This document shows, one piece after another, positions 9,523 to 19,336 of a DNA stretch of 64,000 nt. The notes beneath the pieces were generated by a model. It was not told the origin of the DNA. It did not search any database and saw nothing but the letters and a program-made list of their open reading frames with translations. The position numbers were made by a program, and so were the translations under genes. This DNA is from Leishmania donovani. Taxonomy: Eukaryota > Euglenozoa > Kinetoplastea > Trypanosomatida > Trypanosomatidae. Numbering within the stretch: the first letter of the stretch is position 1; the number at the start of each line of letters is the position of its first letter. The stretch is taken from assembly GCF_000227135.1 (NCBI RefSeq), contig NC_018245.1:1-64000 (forward strand), written 5' to 3'.

Positions 9523-11139
9523 CTAGTAATGGCCGAATCGCTTTAACCACATGCAGGTGTGGAGCACTTCGTCAAGCTCATCGTGTGAGTGAGAGAGGAG
9601 AAACGCTGGAACGCCTGGCGTGCTCAAGGTAGACGAGTCTTCCGCGTCGTCGACGCTGACATCTGCAGTGTGGGCTTCGCGCCGCAGATGCCACCACACT
9701 ACCGCCCAGCAGGGCGGGGCAAGAAATAGGTACGCAAAGACTAAAAGAAGAGCGTTGCGCAGCTGAACGCGGCAGATGCAACGCCCCAGACCATCTGCTT
9801 CGTCGATCCAGGCACATTGGAATTGCTGCTCAGCGGCGCGGCAGCCATTACGTGAAAGGCCACCGCAGTTCCGCCCGAAAAAGTCTGACACGATTCCCGC
9901 CAGCGTTGGCGAGGGAAAGTCACCCAGAAGGTGGATGATGAATATGGAGTAGCTCACGGCATACGGGCGTAGGCCGGCTGGCACCACGTTGAGAATGGAG
10001 GCGTTGATGGGGGCTGTGATGGCAAACAGTGCTGTCACTGCTACCGCAAAAGTGGTCGCAAAGGCCAGCGCATCGGTGCTCATGAGGGCAACTACCCCGC
10101 AAGGGATCGCGATGAAGATCATGAGGATGTTGAACTGCTGGCACTGGATTGCACCAGCAGGACCAGTGCTGCCGCCCCAGTAGTCGACAGCGATGCCACC
10201 CCCCAGCGAGCCCACCACACCGCTGCACGTCGTCGCGATGCCCATGAAGAGCGCAGCGGTGGCCTTGGTGAGCTGCAGAGGCCCCTCGTGCAAAAAGGGT
10301 ATTCCCCAGGTCGAGACGGCGCCGGTCACGAAGCAGTACATTGAAAATCCAAGCACAAGCAGCATGTAGTTTGCGTTGCATAAAATACAGCCGGTCGCGG
10401 TGAGAAAAGGCAACTGCGGGGCCGATTCCGTCGCCGTAGCAAGGTGGTAGGAAGCAGGGATGTAGCAGAGAAGCACCACAATGGGCAGCGCCGCCATCAC
10501 CTCAGTTACATATATCACACGCCACGGCGTGAAGCCCCACAGCGTCGGGTACGATGTGAGCAGACCGGCGCAGCCCATTCCCACCGCCGTTCCGATGGGG
10601 ATCATGGAGTAAAAGAAACCGATCCACGATGTCCGATGCGTGGCAGGGGCCGTGTTGTCGATAATTGTCACGGTGAAGGCGACAAACGCAGCCTCTGCCA
10701 CGCCAACAAGGATGCGACAGACCAACAGGACCGTGTAGTTGAGGGAGACGGCACAGGCGAGGCATGTAGCGCACCACAGCGCCATGCCGAGCAGAACGAC
10801 CATCCTTGATCCCCATGCGCTACCGCGGCAGGTGAAGAGGGGGCTAGCAACCACGTAGCCGATAATGAACCCGGAGACAAGGAAGCCCCTCTTGGCATCG
10901 GACAGCGGCGTGTCGTTGCCAGCGAGGTCTCGGTCGGAGCAGATGGAGGAGAGCGCACCGACTGTCGCGCCACGATCGAAGTAGAGCAGAAAGTTACTCA
11001 TAGTAAACGTCCATAAGACCATGCGCGGCGTCATCCAGGCTTCACCCTCTGCGTCCATGGCAGATGTGCGGGTCGCACGGTCGCTGGATGCGTTGGGCAG
11101 CAGCAGTGTCGTTTCTTGCGATGTCTCTTTCGTCCTCAT
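9523..11139 (-). CDS. Major facilitator superfamily transporter, Spinster-like
   Basis: A 538-residue membrane protein with about 12 hydrophobic helices. The first helix (FTMSNFLLYFDRGATVG) has the acidic residue in an F-D-R setting, as in Spinster-family carriers (N-Y-x-D-R). Later motifs also fit: RILVGVAEAAFVAFTVTII corresponds to the conserved R-x-L-V-G-x-G-E-A region, and FIIHLLGDFPSPTLAGIVSD to the H-L-x-G-D-x-x-S-P region. The loop between the last helices is Cys-rich. Spinster carriers move lysolipids or sphingoid bases in animals; the substrate here is unknown. The open frame runs to 11187 but opens with TTG there, so I use the ATG at 11139. The C-terminus is cytosolic and acidic (DVSVDDAEDSS). 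Confidence 0.85.
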   Translation of the reverse strand: MRTKETSQETTLLLPNASSDRATRTSAMDAEGEAWMTPRMVLWTFTMSNFLLYFDRGATVGALSSICSDRDLAGNDTPLSDAKRGFLVSGFIIGYVVASPLFTCRGSAWGSRMVVLLGMALWCATCLACAVSLNYTVLLVCRILVGVAEAAFVAFTVTIIDNTAPATHRTSWIGFFYSMIPIGTAVGMGCAGLLTSYPTLWGFTPWRVIYVTEVMAALPIVVLLCYIPASYHLATATESAPQLPFLTATGCILCNANYMLLVLGFSMYCFVTGAVSTWGIPFLHEGPLQLTKATAALFMGIATTCSGVVGSLGGGIAVDYWGGSTGPAGAIQCQQFNILMIFIAIPCGVVALMSTDALAFATTFAVAVTALFAITAPINASILNVVPAGLRPYAVSYSIFIIHLLGDFPSPTLAGIVSDFFGRNCGGLSRNGCRAAEQQFQCAWIDEADGLGRCICRVQLRNALLLVFAYLFLAPPCWAVVWWHLRREAHTADVSVDDAEDSSTLSTPGVPAFLLSHSHDELDEVLHTCMWLKRFGHY

Positions 11140-12013
11140 ACTGTCCGGAGTGCCTTCACTACTTTTACAAGGCAATCGTTCTCCCAATCTGCTGGGTTTG
11201 TGATGTTGGTCTTCTCTGCCTACTCCAGCTTTCGGAGTGTGTCACCGATAACCACGCAACTGGGAAGAGGCTGCGTTCCGCCTGTCGAGAAGGCACCCAC
11301 CACGCAAGATGTGTCGGAGAACCGACAGCGTCGCCCGATGGTGTGTGATACGCAAAGCCGCTGGCACAGAGAGCCGTACACTTCACCGGGTGATCCGCAC
11401 AAGAGAAACAAGAACGCCGAAGCCCACAGGCACAAGGAGAAAGAGAACAGGAGCAAGGCGAGGGGCAAAGGTGAGACAAGATTAAGTGGAAGCGCAGGGA
11501 GACCCGTCTCACCTCGCAGTTTGGCGAGACGTGCGTCTCGTACGACTAAAGATGCCGCACACTGCACAGCGTGCGTGAAGAAAGGGAGTCCACTGCTGGT
11601 GAGGAAAGAGGAGGGAGGGAGAAAAGGGGCACAATCTCCGCAGAATAGGAGGCTGTACGCGATTCTACCACCAGCAGTACGAGAGATGAAGTCGCCGCGC
11701 GGAAGAGGGGCAGGCAGCGACTCTTGTCTCTTCTGGGTTTGGATGCACGGCAGCAGCCATCGCAGTCAGTCTAGCGGTCCAAAAGTAATATATGCGTTTC
11801 GAGGCGATCGACTGGAAAGGTAACGAAGCAGCAGTAGAACTAGCAGAAGAAATCAAGGACTATCGCCAGCGCGCCGAAGGTGTTCTATCCCACCATGCGC
11901 AGCAGGGGGGGGGGTGGCCCACAACTTGCTGTGCTCCTTCCCCATCCGGATGCGCGACGACGGGGGAGGATACAGCAATGTCACGCAAGGAACAAAAGCG
12001 CATCACACAACCC
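11140..12013. other. Intergenic region, MFS gene to large helical protein gene
   Basis: About 870 bases. Purine-rich plus-strand DNA at 11400-11480 and 11580-11640, and a G9 run at 11906-11914. Short open frames on both strands lack coding character. Confidence 0.6.
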
Positions 12014-14938
12014 TCACAGCAAAGGCATCTGCGCAGCAAGGTCGGCGATAGCAGCCTTCGACGCGTTGGCGTCGCTTAGGACACTCGTGAGCACCGCGAC
12101 GACGGCGCGCCATCGCTCGACCAGCGCACGCCTCTGCAGAATGTTCCACTGCACTGACTCATTCCACGCTTCAACGGCGAAGAACTCAACTACGGTTTCG
12201 CAGAGGTCAAGGTCTCGTGCCACCGTAGAGCACTCACCATCATCGCTGTGTAAGTGAGAGAAAGCGGAACGCAGCGAGGCATTCTTCGCAGTGAGATGAG
12301 GGAGGGCGGCGGTGAGGGCCTCGGAGACCAGCAGGCGTCCGTCAGCGTTACGAGCCATCTTGAATGCGGCGTAGATGGTTGCGAAGAGAGCGCCGAGTGC
12401 AGCAGTGGAGGCGACGTCGCTGCTGAGCTGCAGCTGGGCCGCGGCTAGCATGATGTTGAGCGCTGCATCACATAGAGAATAGGAACCAGGAGGAGAAAGG
12501 CGTGAGGCCACGTAGTGGCACACTGCCGCCACTTGCTCGAGATCGCCTGAGCTTATGGCAGACATACTAGGGAGTTCGTCGAGGCGCAGCGCTTCCACGT
12601 CAATGGGAGTAGAGGCATCGTGCGCCAGCATGTCACGCAGGGTCGCTTCTAAGCGCGCGAGAAACAGCGTTACACGCTGCCGTAGGGTGGAACTCTCGTC
12701 TGTGCTATTCCTCTCCTCGTCACACGAGCTGAGAAGGCTCGCGAGAGAGTCCCCGTGCCGCCGAAGCTCCATAGTGGAGAGAGCTGCTTGCCCAGCTGCG
12801 AAGGTGTCAAACTCGGTATCTAGCAACAGGCACAGCCGATTGCGCAGAAACTCGTCCGCCGCTGTCCTGGACCCCTCGGCCTCGCCGGCGTCGCTACGGT
12901 CTGCGTCAAGCTCCACTCCGGCCTGGAGGAGTCGCACGGCTCGTACAGGGTCGCTGTCAAGGAGCGCCTCGGCAGCGTACCAGAGAAACCGGCTCCACCA
13001 TCGCGCGTCCGGCAACGTCAGTGACACGTTCTGCAAGATGGGACAGACGTGCACCTCAAGAATTTCGCCAGCCTCGGCGCGGAGTCCCTCATTCTGGTCT
13101 ACCAAGCATCCCATGGCGAACACCTTGGCAAACTCGATAATGCGCATCGGCGACTGGTGCTGGTGAAATGCAGCAACGCATAATTCTGCCACCGCGCCAG
13201 CCGAGTGAAGCAACGACGATCGGAGCAAAAACGTGACGAGTTCGCTGCAGGCCCGCACCGCTGTCTCTCCTGCAGTGCATTCCAGTAGCGCTCTCACCCG
13301 TTCCATTCCATGGTCTTTTTTGTCAAGCAAAAACGCAATTTGCGCCTGGGCTTGCAAGGAAGATACCTCCAGTGCAGAAGCGATAGTCTTCACGTTGTGG
13401 CACAATGCCAGCGTCTGCTGGAGCTCTTCCGTGGCTTCTACGCCATTGTCATGCATTGCGAGGGCCAGCTGTGTCATGTCCAGTAAAATGGCCTGTCGCT
13501 CTTCCTCCGAGGCAACTCCGCAGAAGAGACGCTGTGCGGTGTGCAGGCAGCTCCACCGAGTCGCGGCAGACAAGCAGCGCGGCTGCGCGTTTACCGCCAT
13601 CGCTGACAGCCGCCAGAGGCAGCAGAACAGAAAGCGATGAAACGCTGGTGGCGGCGTATCACCATCGGAGAGGCGACGCAGCAGCTCCGCAACGCTCCAC
13701 TCAGAGCAGTGGCGAATAAGAACGCAGAGGAGCCGGAACTGGTCGACAGCGCTCGCCGAGGCCGCCACGCGCCGATGCAGCTCCGCAAACAAAGTTTCCT
13801 GCATAGCGGGCATCTTCTCCAACGCAAGGCTTGCCATGGCGCACAGGTCCCCCACGGCAACCGTGGCATTGCTGCATAGCGCACGAAACAATGCCAACAC
13901 CTCATCCGTGGCGTGACGGTGAACCTCAGCCTTGAAGCGGACCACGATGGGCTCGAGGGTGCGAAGAAGCTCGTACGACGTCGACGCCGCCTCCGCCGCG
14001 GCGTCATACTTGCCGCACAAAAGCAGAGAATACCCATACTGCAGGTATGTCATGCCAAGAAATGTCCGCTGCTTCCCTGAGCGAGCTTTGACGGCTTTCT
14101 GCAGGCGCAGGGAGAGGAGAAGCATACTCTGCACCGAGGCCTGTACGTCTGGCATATGCTGCCCTGATGCGCATCCTGGCAGCCCCACTCCCTCGACCTT
14201 CGATGCACCGTGAGTGTCTCCATCGAGTGCACCTGTATTGGAGCGGTCCTCTTGCAGCGATTTCACACCGGCGTTGTAGATGAACTCGAGCAGCGCCTCT
14301 GTGTACGCCGTGCTTGAGCGCGTCTCCTCAGCCAGCTGGGTGGCAATGACACACGCGCGTTCGTGCTGCGCTGCCTCCCAGGCTGCGCGCAACTGAGCAA
14401 ATTGAACCTCCGCGGAGAATCTGCGCATGGTGGAGCCGGGGACACCTGCGCATGCCTTGACGACGCACGCCGCCCACGTGAGTAACTTTTCAGCGGCATC
14501 GGTGTGGCGTGTACGGAGGAGCCCCTTGCTCGTCTTTAGGCACATCAGGATGCATTTCTCGGCGTCGTCTAGGTGGTGAGACAAGTGCGCTTCGCGAACC
14601 TCTTGTCCGGCAAAGACGCAGTGACTGCAGAGGAAAAGGTATGTAACTAGCCAGCGAGCCTGCACCTTCAGATCGTTGCGTTCTAATGGCCATCCGCATA
14701 GGGCTGTTGCGTTCCAGCTATCCAGCGCCATCACCTGCACGCGCAGCGCCGCCTTCATGGGAAGATGGACACCCTTCTCCACGACCGCGGAGACCCCATC
14801 GAGGTGAGTCGCCACCTCCCGCAGCGCTTCCTCGACGTGTACTGAGACATCACCATCCAGCCAGCATGGAATCAGTTCGTGCAGCCACTCTGCGCACTTC
14901 ACTACGCCAGACGTGCTCCCATCTGTGGCTGCCGTCAT
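12014..14938 (-). CDS. Large alpha-helical repeat protein, TPR-like, function unknown
   Basis: A 974-residue soluble protein, mostly alpha-helical and rich in Ala, Leu and Cys, with no membrane segment. Helix pairs of TPR/Spo22 style can be seen, for example EALLEFIYNAGVKSLQED near residue 225 and FLGMTYLQYGYSLLLCGKYD followed by AAAEAASTSYELL near 295-325. This arrangement recalls the SPO22/ZIP4 (TEX11) meiotic TPR family, but similarity is by pattern only and I hold it weakly. The open frame continues to 14998 where the codon is TTG; the first ATG is 14938 (MTAATDGSTSG). The gene is intact. A profile search (HHpred) would decide between ZIP4-like, TTC-like or a novel helical repeat. Confidence 0.7.
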   Translation of the reverse strand: MTAATDGSTSGVVKCAEWLHELIPCWLDGDVSVHVEEALREVATHLDGVSAVVEKGVHLPMKAALRVQVMALDSWNATALCGWPLERNDLKVQARWLVTYLFLCSHCVFAGQEVREAHLSHHLDDAEKCILMCLKTSKGLLRTRHTDAAEKLLTWAACVVKACAGVPGSTMRRFSAEVQFAQLRAAWEAAQHERACVIATQLAEETRSSTAYTEALLEFIYNAGVKSLQEDRSNTGALDGDTHGASKVEGVGLPGCASGQHMPDVQASVQSMLLLSLRLQKAVKARSGKQRTFLGMTYLQYGYSLLLCGKYDAAAEAASTSYELLRTLEPIVVRFKAEVHRHATDEVLALFRALCSNATVAVGDLCAMASLALEKMPAMQETLFAELHRRVAASASAVDQFRLLCVLIRHCSEWSVAELLRRLSDGDTPPPAFHRFLFCCLWRLSAMAVNAQPRCLSAATRWSCLHTAQRLFCGVASEEERQAILLDMTQLALAMHDNGVEATEELQQTLALCHNVKTIASALEVSSLQAQAQIAFLLDKKDHGMERVRALLECTAGETAVRACSELVTFLLRSSLLHSAGAVAELCVAAFHQHQSPMRIIEFAKVFAMGCLVDQNEGLRAEAGEILEVHVCPILQNVSLTLPDARWWSRFLWYAAEALLDSDPVRAVRLLQAGVELDADRSDAGEAEGSRTAADEFLRNRLCLLLDTEFDTFAAGQAALSTMELRRHGDSLASLLSSCDEERNSTDESSTLRQRVTLFLARLEATLRDMLAHDASTPIDVEALRLDELPSMSAISSGDLEQVAAVCHYVASRLSPPGSYSLCDAALNIMLAAAQLQLSSDVASTAALGALFATIYAAFKMARNADGRLLVSEALTAALPHLTAKNASLRSAFSHLHSDDGECSTVARDLDLCETVVEFFAVEAWNESVQWNILQRRALVERWRAVVAVLTSVLSDANASKAAIADLAAQMPLL

Positions 14939-15751
14939 CTGCCGCTTCGTCCCTCTCCCTTTACCTTTTTTGGATGTGGTGATGAAACAAAGCGGCAAGC
15001 TTGTCTATGCCTTCGCACGAGGGAAGCAGGGCGCGGTGGGGGAGGGGGTGGGGGCATCACTGTTAGAAGAGAAAACGGGGGGCGGCAGCAATCGCAAGCA
15101 AGTAATAGACGGACGAGAGCGACGGAGAGGACGGCGTGGGCCGGTGAGCAAGGGGTGAGTGCAAGAGGCGGCGGCTACTGAGCCGACCTGGGCGCCATTG
15201 CCGAGGGAGCAGCAGCCGCTAGGCTCCTTTTTGTGCGTTACATGGCTCGCAGGAGGCAGCACGGGTGGCGGAGAGGCTGGGAGAGACCGACAAGCTAGAG
15301 CCAACGTCCCAGACAAGACCCATCGTGGATCTCCGCACGGATGGGTTCGCTGCGAGTGACGGAGAGGAGAGTACGCGCAAAAGACGAAAAAAGTCCGCCA
15401 TGCACCATGGTCAAGTGATCTGCACCGAGACAGCGCGGTTTTCTTGAATCCATGTGGACAACGTAGAAGAGTGAGAGGGCGTAACGTGAAGACTCTCCAG
15501 CCCTTCCATGAGCATAACGCAAAACCGACTGAAGGCGCATTGGCAGAAACATACAACGTACGAACCCACAAGCGTACGTCGCAACGCCGATCAGCGCCTG
15601 GCGCGCATACAAATTAACAAAAGAAAACACAAAGACGGAGGCCGGACGGTGGCTCAACGAAAACAGCACGCACACACACACACACGAAACACAAGCATCA
15701 AAGCAGAGCAGATGATGCCGCTCCCCTCCCCTCATCAAGACACAAAACCGC
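14939..15751. other. Intergenic region with G-rich tract
   Basis: About 810 bases. A G-rich run at 15036-15054 (GGTGGGGGAGGGGGTGGGGG) is a C-rich polypyrimidine tract on the transcribed strand, upstream of the helical-protein gene, and also a possible G-quadruplex former on the plus strand. A CA dinucleotide repeat lies near 15668-15686. No gene. Confidence 0.6.
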
Positions 15752-16225
15752 TCATCGCTTTTGTGACTCTATGATGGCACGTGCCTTCTCCACCTCTTCC
15801 TCCTGCGTTATATCACGCTCACGCTCGCGCACCATCTGCATAATCTGCTTCGACACCCGGTGCTCGCGCACCTTGCGCTCCAGAACCGGGGTTGTGGGGC
15901 CGACGGTGTACGCATGGTACACGAAGGACAGCCAAATGTTACAAAAGAGGATAACGCAGATGAACACCATCGACATCACCATCGTCTTCCACAGCTGCAT
16001 CTGTGTCTTTCGCCAGATCCACCGAGCGCGGTTCGTGCGAAACGGCTTTGTCCAAAAGCCTATCTTGTTCATAACGAGCATGCGGTAGAACATCGTTCGA
16101 CGCGCTAATGTGTCCTTTACCGGGCCGGCACCCGGTCCCCACATGCCTGGACGGTCCGAGTACTTGGACGGTGTGGGAGCCAAATGACCCCGGTTCATTC
16201 GGGGCACCGTGCAGCGACGTAGCAT
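15752..16225 (-). CDS. Small one-TM protein, probably mitochondrial inner membrane
   Basis: A 157-residue protein that I do not recognise. It begins MLRRCTVPRMNRGHLAPTPS, basic and free of acidic residues, as in mitochondrial precursors. A Gly/Pro-rich part and a very basic aromatic stretch (KPFRTNRARWIWRKTQ) precede one hydrophobic helix at about 81-105 (MVFICVILFCNIWLSFVYH). The tail is charged and helical (RERERDITQEEEVEKARA). This plan resembles accessory subunits of respiratory complexes or ATP synthase. The open frame extends to 16579, but that codon is GTG and the extra part is not convincing; the ATG at 16225 was chosen. Real coding status is supported by amphipathic patterning and clear frame preference. 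Confidence 0.7.
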   Translation of the reverse strand: MLRRCTVPRMNRGHLAPTPSKYSDRPGMWGPGAGPVKDTLARRTMFYRMLVMNKIGFWTKPFRTNRARWIWRKTQMQLWKTMVMSMVFICVILFCNIWLSFVYHAYTVGPTTPVLERKVREHRVSKQIMQMVRERERDITQEEEVEKARAIIESQKR

Positions 16226-16874
16226 GGTGAATGAGTTTTGTTCTCGCTTTGGGTTCTGTAGTAACGGCCAAGTCTGCGAGCGCAGTAAAGCAGTCCGCAA
16301 GCAAACAATGCGAGTGAGAAGCTGGTGCACGTCGAGCGCAACTCGGAAAGTAGTCCCCCGGTAGCAAGTACTTCGGACAAGAACTGTCGAAGTAGGCGGA
16401 CTGTCTACAGCAGTGCTCTGGTGGAGAAGGCACGGCTTGGCGGTGCAAAGAAAAAAGGGGGCAACAAGTAAGCAGTGGCCATTCGTCGAAATAAGTAGAA
16501 GACGGAGATCAACACAACGGAAACAAGGCGGACCCACTGCAGACGGTCCAATGCGGCGAACATCTGCCGCAGGGAGCACACATTCACGCTTCGTACAAAG
16601 GCGTGTATGTGCGCAAGGTGGCCCGTACCCCTAGGTACCACTCTATCTCTCTGAGTACAAATGAACACATCCGAGCATCTTTTTTTTTTGTCGAGGGGAA
16701 AGGGAGGCTCACAGCTGTCATGTTCAGCAGCAGTTTCCGCACTGTTGGCGAGCCCTCCCTCTCTGTAGCGTGCGCTAGAAACAAGTTATGGATTAGCTGC
16801 AAGCCGGTGTATACCTTGCGGAGAAGGAGCAACGCTGCGCTACCGCAGAGAAATCACTTAGTTTTCAATGGCAC

Positions 16875-17228
16875 CATTGAGTGAGCAACACGTCGGGATA
16901 TATGTGCAAGCAATCATAGCTCATGTACCGGTGCTGCACTGCGGCCAAGTCCTGGCCGTCGAGCGGGTTCCTCCTGTCCTTCCTCGTCCGTTCCTCTCGT
17001 TGCTTGCGGCGCGATCAGCGTCAGAGGGGACTCGGGCGGACAGCATGCCTTGATTCACAGCGGGCCGCGTCCAGGGTCCTGCGCTTGAGCGCGGAGGCCG
17101 GTGGCGCCAGTTGTGCGGGTAGCAGGGCGGCGCCCATGCACATGCCGCGTGAGTGCAGGGGGGATGTTGCGCAACCCCAGGTTACAGCCCCCCCCCGAAG
17201 CCCCGTGCAGGGCCTGTATACCATGCTT
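16875..17228. repeat. Left copy of 354-bp direct repeat at gap 1
   Basis: Matches 17328-17681 with a constant offset of 453 bases and no mismatch seen, and ends exactly at the N run. Probable assembly artefact. Confidence 0.9.
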
Positions 17229-17327
17229 NNNNNNNNNNNNNNNNNNNNNNNNNNNNNNNNNNNNNNNNNNNNNNNNNNNNNNNNNNNNNNNNNNNNNNNN
17301 NNNNNNNNNNNNNNNNNNNNNNNNNNN
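17229..17327. other. Assembly gap 1 (99 N)
   Basis: Ninety-nine consecutive N, the same length as the other three gaps, so a placeholder and not a measured size. Confidence 0.99.
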
Positions 17328-17681
17328 CATTGAGTGAGCAACACGTCGGGATATATGTGCAAGCAATCATAGCTCATGTACCGGTGCTGCACTGCGGCCA
17401 AGTCCTGGCCGTCGAGCGGGTTCCTCCTGTCCTTCCTCGTCCGTTCCTCTCGTTGCTTGCGGCGCGATCAGCGTCAGAGGGGACTCGGGCGGACAGCATG
17501 CCTTGATTCACAGCGGGCCGCGTCCAGGGTCCTGCGCTTGAGCGCGGAGGCCGGTGGCGCCAGTTGTGCGGGTAGCAGGGCGGCGCCCATGCACATGCCG
17601 CGTGAGTGCAGGGGGGATGTTGCGCAACCCCAGGTTACAGCCCCCCCCCGAAGCCCCGTGCAGGGCCTGTATACCATGCTT
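17328..17681. repeat. Right copy of 354-bp direct repeat at gap 1
   Basis: Begins at the first base after the gap and repeats 16875-17228. Confidence 0.9.
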
Positions 17682-18279
17682 CGCCCCCGGTCGCCTCAAG
17701 CCGCGGCGCTCCATCATCTCGCGTGGGGGGGCTCTTCACGCGGAAGTCCAGAGGACTCGATGGTGCCTATCGGACTGCTCTCGTCGTGCTTCCGGCATCT
17801 GCGCCTCATGAGCCTACGCGGTCAGACTCAGGGGGGGCGCCGCATGCCTCGCACACACATGCGCCGTGGCGCTGATCGGTATAGATCTCTTCGCGCCCTC
17901 CTCGGTCATCGCTCTTGCGCTGCTGGCCTCTGCCTGCTTTGCTCGGGATGTGGCACACCGTGCCAGCTACGGCTAGCCGCACGTGTGCGCGGTGCCCGCA
18001 TTCTCGCATATTGGCGCCTGATTCAGGACGGCGCTGTTGCCTCGGGGGCTCGCTGCCGTCATCTTGCAGCTTCTGTCAATGCCATGGACGGGGCGTCTCT
18101 GGATAGCGTGCTCGCATGCGCTGCGACAGGTGGGGCCGCCGTTATGCATCGGTGGCGGCATGGGGCATTCTGCCTTCCTCTGAGCTCCCGCACACCACTC
18201 GCAGGGGTGCGCGTGCCAAGCGGAAGGGAACCGCGGATAGACATGCGCCTGCACACAGAGAGCTCACACCTTGTCCTTG

Positions 18280-18598
18280 TGAGGGCGTACAGGGGGTGGG
18301 GGTGGGGGCGGGGGGCAGCCCTAGACACACAACCCGGGAAGCCCGGGAAGCCCGCGCAGCGCGCGAGAGATGTGCGTAGTCACAACACTGCGTGCAGAGC
18401 CATGGTGTGAGGAACGACGTGGGTTGCGACACCCACGCTGAGCGATCCGCGACTCTTGCGTAGCATACCGCGCACCACACACCAGGCAGAACGCCCTCAT
18501 CGCAACCGCGGTCGGGTGCGTGGCTGCCGCAGTGCTAGCTGTGTCGTTGGCAGCACGTCATCTTGCCGCTGCCGGAAGCCGAAGTACGGACAGGTGCC
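18280..18598. repeat. Left copy of 319-bp direct repeat at gap 2
   Basis: Matches 18699-19017 at a constant offset of 419. The last base before the gap (18599, C) differs from its partner (19018, T). Confidence 0.9.
18292..18315 (+). other. Potential G-quadruplex
   Basis: Four G runs of 5, 5, 5 and 6 separated by single T, T and C. This satisfies the strictest G4 pattern. The duplicate copy lies at 18711-18734. On the transcribed (minus) strand it is C-rich, so it would act at the DNA level or in antisense RNA only. Confidence 0.6.
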
Positions 18599-18599
18599 C

Positions 18600-18698
18600 N
18601 NNNNNNNNNNNNNNNNNNNNNNNNNNNNNNNNNNNNNNNNNNNNNNNNNNNNNNNNNNNNNNNNNNNNNNNNNNNNNNNNNNNNNNNNNNNNNNNNNN
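18600..18698. other. Assembly gap 2 (99 N)
   Basis: Ninety-nine N between two copies of one 319-bp sequence. Confidence 0.99.
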
Positions 18699-19017
18699 TG
18701 AGGGCGTACAGGGGGTGGGGGTGGGGGCGGGGGGCAGCCCTAGACACACAACCCGGGAAGCCCGGGAAGCCCGCGCAGCGCGCGAGAGATGTGCGTAGTC
18801 ACAACACTGCGTGCAGAGCCATGGTGTGAGGAACGACGTGGGTTGCGACACCCACGCTGAGCGATCCGCGACTCTTGCGTAGCATACCGCGCACCACACA
18901 CCAGGCAGAACGCCCTCATCGCAACCGCGGTCGGGTGCGTGGCTGCCGCAGTGCTAGCTGTGTCGTTGGCAGCACGTCATCTTGCCGCTGCCGGAAGCCG
19001 AAGTACGGACAGGTGCC
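18699..19017. repeat. Right copy of 319-bp direct repeat at gap 2
   Basis: Starts directly after the gap and repeats 18280-18598. Confidence 0.9.
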
Positions 19018-19293
19018 TCTGCGGAAACGGGGTGGCGATGGTCAACTGTCGTCTTGTGAGCCGAGCGTCGGTGTTCTTCTGTTGTGGCACGGCTGCCGCC
19101 AAGAAGAGCAAACGGAGAACAAAAAAGAGACGCACACGCATGCTTATTAGTGAAGCCATGAAACAAAAGGAAACAGTAAACTGTACAAGCATGATCAATG
19201 GAGAAACACTGTAGTCTACATGGGTGAAAAAGAGGGCATACCCTCGAGAGCGCAAAGAAGAGAGCTGCACAGAAGTGCGCCTGGTGAAATGCC

Positions 19294-19319
19294 TGTGTGT
19301 GTGTGTGTGGGGGGGGGGG
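19294..19319. repeat. (TG)n followed by poly-G
   Basis: TG repeat passing into an eleven-G run, just downstream of the stop codon of the zinc-finger gene at 19337. Confidence 0.85.
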
Positions 19320-19336
19320 AGGAGGGAGGGGGCCTC

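Larger units (their letters stand above)
16226..19336. other. Gene-free GC-rich block with two assembly gaps
   Basis: About 3.1 kb, or roughly 2.2 kb once duplicated flanks and N runs are removed. Composition differs from other intergenic parts: 16.9-19.0 kb is GC-rich and not purine-skewed. The longest frame (17376-18410, plus strand) is Arg/Ala/Cys-rich and low in coding character. It lies downstream of the zinc-finger gene, so it is probably that gene's 3' UTR. A degenerate retroposon (DIRE/SIDER class, common in Leishmania 3' UTRs) would explain the composition, but I found no clear signature. Confidence 0.5.

Noticed and set aside
17376..18410. 344-codon plus-strand open frame
   Set aside because: Arg/Ala/Cys-rich with no domain, part of it inside a duplicated contig end, and on the strand opposite to transcription. 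Kept only as a hint of a possible degenerate element.
16875..19017. The gap-flanking direct repeats as LTRs or target-site duplications
   Set aside because: Each pair abuts its own 99-N run and ends exactly there, which is the pattern of unmerged contig ends, not of an inserted element.
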